64,000 bases of DNA from Bedellia somnulentella. Lineage: Eukaryota > Arthropoda > Insecta > Lepidoptera > Bedelliidae. The position numbers and the translations under genes were made by a program. The notes below the pieces were generated by a model that worked only from the letters and a program-made list of their open reading frames with translations, was not told where the DNA came from and did not search any database. This document shows, piece by piece, positions 58,194-64,000 of this stretch (position 1 is the stretch's first letter; every line of letters starts with the position of its first letter). The DNA is taken from contig OY755173.1 in the NCBI GenBank assembly GCA_963576735.1, positions 14,726,873 to 14,790,872 on the forward strand, given 5' to 3'.

Positions 58194-61100
58194 ATGTCGT
58201 CTATCAAGGATTTCATTGATAATCAAAAAGACCTCTTTAAATCAATTGAGAGCATCTTTACCAATTTTAAGAAAGATAGCCCAAGTAGGAAGACACCCGA
58301 GTATATCCAGCGAAGAATAAAAACCCTCGACAGTTATTGGGAAGAGTATGAGAGTAAGGTAGATGAGATATTGACGTCGGATTTACAGTTGGATGCAGAA
58401 CTAAATGCTTTTATCAAGAAAGAGTTAGAAACAGTAAGAGTAAGATATACGACCATCAGGTCGGCGATCAGTAATTACGATTCACCCCCATTTGCTGAGT
58501 TAAAGCTTCCTGAATTTATTCACGACTCTACGAATGAGGGTGTTCAGTCCCAACCCTTGGAGCCTCGCTCGAGTAAATCGACAATTACTGCGAGTAAGAC
58601 AGAAGAGCAGCTTCGAAAACAGCAGAGCAACTTTAAAGCTTTCCATCGCACATTGAAGAATATAGATCTCGACTCGGTATCAGAGAAATGGGAACTTGAA
58701 GATCTACTACGTTGCATTCAGTCCCGCTGGAACGCTATCGACAATCTTCATTGGGAACTTGACAGTGATTTGAACGGCTCCAATCAAGAATACGAGGCTA
58801 TGTTCAGTGAGTACGAAAGAAATTACGAGTACATCAAGAAACTCATTAGCAAGAAAATATGGTCAGTCGCTCATATCAGCCAAACTACCCCTAAAATAGA
58901 AATTCCGGTGTTTAATGGGTCGTATAATAATTGGGTTTCCTTTAAAGAGTTGTTTCAAGAGGCTATCCACAACAACCCATCTATACCGAAAGCCACAAAA
59001 ATGCAGTTCTTAAAATCTAAAGTTAAAGGGGAAGCAGAGAAGCTAATTCAACATTTATCTATCAGTGCTGATAATTACGAAACATGCTGGGAATTATTAA
59101 ACCATAGGTACAATAACAAGAAACTAGTTTTTACATCTTATATGAATACCCTTACGAATTTACCGGTCATTCAACAAAAATCCGTCGCGCATATAAAACG
59201 ATTACACGACACCACCCATGAGTGTGTCAATGCTATTAAGAACCTGGGAGTCGATATAACAACATGGGACCCCATACTGGTGTACCTACTATCACAAAAA
59301 CTAGATAATGAATCATACTCAGATTATGTGGAATCAGTGAAAAACCCGAGGGAGTTACCCATCCTGAAAGAATTTCTTGATTTTTTGGAAATAAAATTCA
59401 CAACGCTAGAAACTTCGCGTTGCAAGCAGAATGTTAATATTTCGACACAAAAGTACCAAGTCCATCTTAAACAGCAATCTAGCAATAATCGTAGTCAGCA
59501 ACCTACTTCTTACAAAAATGCATTCCTATCAAGCAGTAAGATTAAAGTTCAATCGCCTAGTACGAGCAAAAAAGTAACATCAGCAAAATATCACTGTGCG
59601 CTATGCAACAGTTTTGAACATAGAATTTATTTTTGCAAACAGTTCATTGACATGCCTGCGAATATGAAATTAAAAACTGTCAAACGACTTAATCTCTGTC
59701 CAAACTGTTTGTTCGATCATCAAGAAAAAGCATGCACATCAGAGAAAGTATGTCGTGAGTGCAATCAAGGGCACAACAGTTTACTTCATGAGGCGTTTTC
59801 TCAGGAAGGTGCAGACAGATCGAACGTAACTTCAGCTGAAAATAAAGGTAATAAGGTCAAAAGTGGCTCGCACGCCTCACTGCAGAGTGGCTCGTATGAA
59901 GTTTTATTACCAACGGCTTTATTAAATATTGAAGCCGCGGACGGATCATCTTATACAATGCGTGCCTTATTAGACCAAGGGTCTCAGATATCAATTATCA
60001 CTGAGAAAGCGGCACAGAGGTTAATGTTGCCTAGAAAGAAATGCCATGGTATAATTTCGGGTGTTGGTGACAAAGAAAGTAAGTGTAAAGGGATGATAAC
60101 TATCAAGTGCTTATCAACCATCAGCTCGTTTACTTTTGAAACAGATGTTTTGATAATGAATCAACTTATAAAACCTCTACCAAACCAGTCTGTAGCGAAA
60201 CCAAATTGGGCATATTTAGACCATATCAAGTTGGCAGATCCAGAATTCAATATCAGTCGCCCGGTCGATTTATTATTAGGAGCAGACGTTTATTCACATA
60301 TCTTAATGGATGGCGTATGTAAAGCTGACTCGTCTCTCCCTGTCGCGCAACAAACCCAACTTGGTTGGATTTTAAGTGGAAACGCAAGAACTTTCCACTG
60401 CAATGTAGTTCTCAATAACTTACAAGATATCCAGCAGTTCTGGGAAACCGAAGAGATAACTTCCGAACAGACTGACTTGTCCGAGTCCGACTTAATGTGC
60501 CTAAAATACTATCAAGATACCACAATCAGACGGTCAGATGGACGCTATGAGGTCCGGTTGCCTCTCAAAGATAATTACCAAGAATTATTAGGGCAATCGA
60601 GAGCAAAAGCAATGGCACAATTTTATAAGTTGGAGCAGAGACTCAGTAAAAATCAAGTTACGGCAGTAAATTATAAATTGTTTATCGATGAGTATTTAGC
60701 TCTCGGTCATATGACACCATCAATGAAAGATAACAATAATATTACTCATTGTTATTTACCTCATCATTGTGTGACACGTGAAGAGTCTACTACTACTAAG
60801 TTACGTGTAGTATTTAATGCGTCTCAAAAAACATCAACGGGTGTAAGTTTAAATGAAGTAATGTGTCGCGGCCCTAATTTGCAACAAGATATTCAGAGCC
60901 TCATAATCAAATGGCGCCAATTCAAATTTGCTTTTACCGCTGATATTGAGAAAATGTTTCGACAAATATGGATAAATCAAGAAGATCAATACCTGCAAAT
61001 GATCTTTTGGAGAGATAGTAACAAAAAGCATTCAAGACCACTGTGTGCACTAACTGAAGATCCGAATGACTTAGACGTACTCACTCCGTCACACTTTCTA

Positions 61101-63491
61101 TCTAGTGGACCGACGCTAACCATACATAATACGGAAACAGATCTCAGAACAAGATGGCACTTAACCCAAAAAATTGTGAATGATGTTTGGCGTCGTTGGC
61201 GAGATGAATATTTGAGCAACCTATCAATAAGAAGCAAGTGGAGGCAGCCACAAGCAAATATTAAAATCAATGACGTCGTCATAATAAAAGAAGACAACCT
61301 TCCACCAGGCAAATGGTATCTAGGTCGGGTATTGGAATTACATCCTGGTACAGATGGTTATGTCCGAGTTGTGACCGTAAAGACAAAAAATGGCATATTG
61401 AGAAGACCAATCCTCAAACTCTGTGTCTTACCCGTTCATCAGTCAGAAACACAAATAAAATCAGTTAAGGAAGACATTCCTGAGCCACAACCAAAATCAG
61501 TTTCAAGATCAAGGAAAACAGTAGGATTTGTCTTATCTTCATTATTAACATTATGTTTAGTACTTCTGTCAACCCCGCCCTCAGAATGCGCCTACAACAT
61601 GACAACACTCCAAAACAATAATAGCGTATACTTCGATCGCATTACAGACATGCAATTGATAAGAGATAAATGGCGCTTAATTGTGTTTTACGATACTCAA
61701 CCTTATCGAGACGGTAACATGGCTCTTCAAAGGTACATAACCTACCTAAACAATTTATGTATGAAAATAAAAGACTCGTCGCACTGTGAAGGTATTATGT
61801 TGCAGCTTAATCATGAGGTGGCCGAACTCGAATACAATAATAATATCCTAACTAATCATAATGGCGACACCTCGTCTAGCAGTCACCGGCAGCGACGCAG
61901 CCTTATCGATGTAATTGGATACGCAGCAAATAGTTTGTTTGGTGTACTTGATGCTCGTTTTGCCGAACAATATGAACGAGATATAAATCTTGTTAAAGAA
62001 AATCAGAAACATTTGGCCTCGCTTTGGAAAAACAGTACTTCAATAGTTGAGGCTGAGTTTAACATGTTAAAACGTACGGAAAGTGTGATCGATAAGCACT
62101 ACAAATTTATAACCCGAAAATTCAATACCTTAGATAAATCAGTATATCAGATGCAAAGCAACATGCAAAATCTATCGATCATGAACGACTTTATAACCAC
62201 CGCTATGATTGCAAATAATATTGTATCTACATTGAACAAAATACAGCTTACACTACTTGATACTGTAACTAATATTTATAATGGAAAGTTCAACTTTAAC
62301 CTTATTACCCCTGATCAGTTGAGACACGAGTTGGGAACTATTACAGAACAGCTACCGAAAGACCTCTCCTTACCTATCATGAAAACAGACAGCTTATCAG
62401 AAATATATAATTTATTGGAAGTTCGAGCCCGGGTAACCACAAGATACATTATATTTGAAATCCTGATTCCACTCATCGGTGACGACTTGTATGAGATATC
62501 AAGAATCATACCTATTCCACGCTTACTAGACCACAACAAAGAAATTGCGATAGTACCAGTGTCAGAGTATGTTGCCGTAAACCTCAGACAAGACTCATTC
62601 ATAGATATCACTGAACAAGATATAAAAGCTTGCATACATAAAAACCCCGAAATCTTACTATGCAACGTCAAAAACAGAATTTATTATATCAAGGACGATA
62701 AGAGTTTCTGCAAAAAGAATCCCTATTTCAAATCATGTGAAACTATTACCGAGTCATGCGAGAACAGGTGGATAGAACTGACAAAATTAAACAAATATTT
62801 TTATTTTTATTGCGAACCAACCCATGTAAAGCTAGTATGCGACGATCATATCACCCAGGTGCAACTGAAAAATTACGGATTTTTTAACATCGATCAAGGA
62901 TGCATTATTAAATCAGCGGATTTCTTTTTATATTCTCACAGATTAGAGATCAGTAAAATGACCGTAAGCTCAAAAATAAAAATACCGGAAATTTCACAAA
63001 TCAACCACATCATAAATGTATCCATACCAGATGGTTCAGTTACTGAAGATCAATCAGAACTTAACCCACATTCTCGTCAAATGAAAGAGATCGAAGAGAA
63101 AATCAAAACCATGCAGAAGAGTCAGCCGTTATTAGAAGGGGTGGCCTCTCATACCATCCACCACTACGCTGCAATCTATACGATGTACGCGCTGCTAGCA
63201 GTGATAGCCATAGCGTTGGCATACCGCCGTCTCCGCGTGCGGGCCGGCGCGCCGCCAGCCGGCTCCTCGCCGCCACCCGCGCCCCGCGCACCGCCCGCTG
63301 CAACGCACAGCACCCCAGTGCCATCCAGCAGTGACAAGTGTAGTGTTTATAGTGAAGTGAACGACTTAGTTCGAAAATCTGCCAAAAACCTAAGCACGAA
63401 ATCGGCAATCGTAGAAAGCAAACGATCTAGAAAAAATTTAGGGTCATCACCAGTACTAAACCAAGTTTCGTTCGTGTCAAAGGATGTTTAA
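58194..63491 (+). CDS. BEL/Pao gag-protease-(partial pol)-env-like fusion ORF
   Basis: 1765 residues, unbroken. Order: Gag with coiled-coil-like N-terminus (1-460); cysteine-rich nucleocapsid-like block (Cys 468, 471, 481, then CPNC 502-505 and more to about 535); aspartic protease (DQGS, Asp594); RT start (LRVVFNAS at 870; first catalytic Asp917). Near residue 945 the sequence jumps to the region after the integrase core (LTPSHFL at 963; HPGTDGYVRVV at 1050). RT YxDD, RNase H and the integrase catalytic core are absent. Then comes an env-like part: hydrophobic signal-like segment 1107-1130; basic cleavage site RQRR 1232-1235, followed by a hydrophobic GYAANSLFGVLD stretch; a long ectodomain; transmembrane helix about 1658-1680; an 85-residue tail. 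The env layout matches the F-type fusion protein of baculoviruses and errantiviruses, known in some BEL elements such as roo. Whether env is translated from a spliced RNA is unknown. Confidence 0.92.
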   Translation: MSSIKDFIDNQKDLFKSIESIFTNFKKDSPSRKTPEYIQRRIKTLDSYWEEYESKVDEILTSDLQLDAELNAFIKKELETVRVRYTTIRSAISNYDSPPFAELKLPEFIHDSTNEGVQSQPLEPRSSKSTITASKTEEQLRKQQSNFKAFHRTLKNIDLDSVSEKWELEDLLRCIQSRWNAIDNLHWELDSDLNGSNQEYEAMFSEYERNYEYIKKLISKKIWSVAHISQTTPKIEIPVFNGSYNNWVSFKELFQEAIHNNPSIPKATKMQFLKSKVKGEAEKLIQHLSISADNYETCWELLNHRYNNKKLVFTSYMNTLTNLPVIQQKSVAHIKRLHDTTHECVNAIKNLGVDITTWDPILVYLLSQKLDNESYSDYVESVKNPRELPILKEFLDFLEIKFTTLETSRCKQNVNISTQKYQVHLKQQSSNNRSQQPTSYKNAFLSSSKIKVQSPSTSKKVTSAKYHCALCNSFEHRIYFCKQFIDMPANMKLKTVKRLNLCPNCLFDHQEKACTSEKVCRECNQGHNSLLHEAFSQEGADRSNVTSAENKGNKVKSGSHASLQSGSYEVLLPTALLNIEAADGSSYTMRALLDQGSQISIITEKAAQRLMLPRKKCHGIISGVGDKESKCKGMITIKCLSTISSFTFETDVLIMNQLIKPLPNQSVAKPNWAYLDHIKLADPEFNISRPVDLLLGADVYSHILMDGVCKADSSLPVAQQTQLGWILSGNARTFHCNVVLNNLQDIQQFWETEEITSEQTDLSESDLMCLKYYQDTTIRRSDGRYEVRLPLKDNYQELLGQSRAKAMAQFYKLEQRLSKNQVTAVNYKLFIDEYLALGHMTPSMKDNNNITHCYLPHHCVTREESTTTKLRVVFNASQKTSTGVSLNEVMCRGPNLQQDIQSLIIKWRQFKFAFTADIEKMFRQIWINQEDQYLQMIFWRDSNKKHSRPLCALTEDPNDLDVLTPSHFLSSGPTLTIHNTETDLRTRWHLTQKIVNDVWRRWRDEYLSNLSIRSKWRQPQANIKINDVVIIKEDNLPPGKWYLGRVLELHPGTDGYVRVVTVKTKNGILRRPILKLCVLPVHQSETQIKSVKEDIPEPQPKSVSRSRKTVGFVLSSLLTLCLVLLSTPPSECAYNMTTLQNNNSVYFDRITDMQLIRDKWRLIVFYDTQPYRDGNMALQRYITYLNNLCMKIKDSSHCEGIMLQLNHEVAELEYNNNILTNHNGDTSSSSHRQRRSLIDVIGYAANSLFGVLDARFAEQYERDINLVKENQKHLASLWKNSTSIVEAEFNMLKRTESVIDKHYKFITRKFNTLDKSVYQMQSNMQNLSIMNDFITTAMIANNIVSTLNKIQLTLLDTVTNIYNGKFNFNLITPDQLRHELGTITEQLPKDLSLPIMKTDSLSEIYNLLEVRARVTTRYIIFEILIPLIGDDLYEISRIIPIPRLLDHNKEIAIVPVSEYVAVNLRQDSFIDITEQDIKACIHKNPEILLCNVKNRIYYIKDDKSFCKKNPYFKSCETITESCENRWIELTKLNKYFYFYCEPTHVKLVCDDHITQVQLKNYGFFNIDQGCIIKSADFFLYSHRLEISKMTVSSKIKIPEISQINHIINVSIPDGSVTEDQSELNPHSRQMKEIEEKIKTMQKSQPLLEGVASHTIHHYAAIYTMYALLAVIAIALAYRRLRVRAGAPPAGSSPPPAPRAPPAATHSTPVPSSSDKCSVYSEVNDLVRKSAKNLSTKSAIVESKRSRKNLGSSPVLNQVSFVSKDV

Positions 63492-63701
63492 TAATACTAA
63501 GTTGTCAGTTCGTTCCTGCAACTAGTAAAATATTACAATATAAACAATATAGTGCATATTTTAGTTTAGCGTTACTTACTAACACAAACATTATTTGAAT
63601 CAGAATATGTCGATCATGATGTATCACAATCATTTGCACCTCATAAGCCATCATTATAGTTTTATCACTACTACTAACCCCATTTCTCCCGCCCGGGAAG
63701 A

Positions 63702-63921
63702 TGTACGAGTTAGGTCGTACAGAAGCGTGCGTCAGCATTTTACTCCATCTATTAGTTTTATTTAATTATTTATTCAGTTCGTTTATAGCTATCAAGACAG
63801 CTACGCGTGCTCATCAGTTATCAGTTACATTTAAGTTATTCTTCATTAATACAGTTTTCATTTACTATCAGTTTATCATTTTATTATATTATCAGTCACA
63901 TAATTGGGAGCAGCCCGAACA
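63702..63921 (+). repeat. BEL/Pao 3' LTR
   Basis: 220 bp. Its translated frame across the LTR is the same as in the 5' copy, and no base difference was noticed. Followed by GCAGT, the second copy of the target duplication. Confidence 0.95.
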
Positions 63922-64000
63922 GCAGTTTACGTCGTATTTAGTTCCTCGTTCCTTCATTGGAGGCGCTTCAAATTGGCACAGTAAATAGCTGTCATTTTGA

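Larger units (their letters stand above)
57698..63921 (+). mobile_element. BEL/Pao LTR retrotransposon with env-like region, internally deleted
   Basis: 6224 bp. Two 220-bp LTRs (TGTACGAG...CCGAACA), with no difference seen by eye. A 5-bp target duplication GCAGT flanks it (57693-57697, 63922-63926). A primer-binding-site-like TTGGTCCTTCGAGCC follows the 5' LTR, and a short purine tract (GGGAAGA) precedes the 3' LTR. One open frame of 1765 codons holds everything (58194-63491). The polymerase is missing its centre, so the copy cannot copy itself, yet it inserted recently. It lies in a Kidins220 intron upstream of the last ankyrin exon, antisense to the gene. Confidence 0.95.

Noticed and set aside
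58194..63491. Interpretation as an active endogenous retrovirus
   Set aside because: RT catalytic loop, RNase H and integrase core are missing, so this copy is not replication-competent by itself.

Overview
The window is AT-rich, intron-rich animal DNA and most likely comes from a moth or butterfly (Lepidoptera). The two conserved genes are metazoan. The introns are loaded with short repeats of kinds common in lepidopteran genomes (an ATGT-tailed SINE-like family, tRNA-derived SINEs, Helitron ends with the AGTATAGAT terminus). The species cannot be named from sequence alone. There is one 200-base assembly gap (48472-48671).

Two host genes converge. On the + strand, AVL9 (late secretory pathway, DENN-related) occupies 9891-18181 as seven phase-compatible exons that sum to 600 codons including the stop. 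On the - strand, Kidins220/ARMS runs from beyond the right edge to its stop codon at 23773. Nineteen exons are mapped, covering the last ankyrin repeats, the KAP P-loop NTPase with its membrane segments, the SAM-like domain and a C-terminal PDZ ligand. The amino-terminal ankyrin exons lie outside the window.

Layout: 1-8.9 kb holds SINEs, a LINE remnant, a split mariner-type MITE and a nested stack of fold-back MITEs. 8.9-9.8 kb is a hAT-type non-autonomous element ending 120 bp before the AVL9 start codon. 9.9-18.2 kb is AVL9, with a LINE, a Helitron and SINEs in its introns. 18.7-21.4 kb is an apparently complete hAT transposon with an open transposase and an 8-bp target duplication. 22.2-22.8 kb is a hAT-like MITE. 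23.8-57 kb is Kidins220, whose introns carry LINEs, a CXC-protein TIR element, a 338-bp tandem triplication, Helitron/Harbinger/mariner nests, and degenerate copies of four of its own exons. 57.7-63.9 kb is a BEL/Pao LTR retrotransposon with indistinguishable LTRs and a 5-bp target duplication. Its single open frame joins gag, protease, a truncated RT, the integrase C-terminal region and an env-like fusion glycoprotein.

The most unusual items are: (1) the BEL/Pao element, recently inserted yet lacking the RT active site, RNase H and integrase core while keeping an open baculovirus-F-like env; (2) same-strand partial copies of Kidins220 exons in adjacent introns, including five exon-like units sharing one acceptor; (3) a SINE-like family whose 3' end resembles the 3' end of a LINE in the same window.
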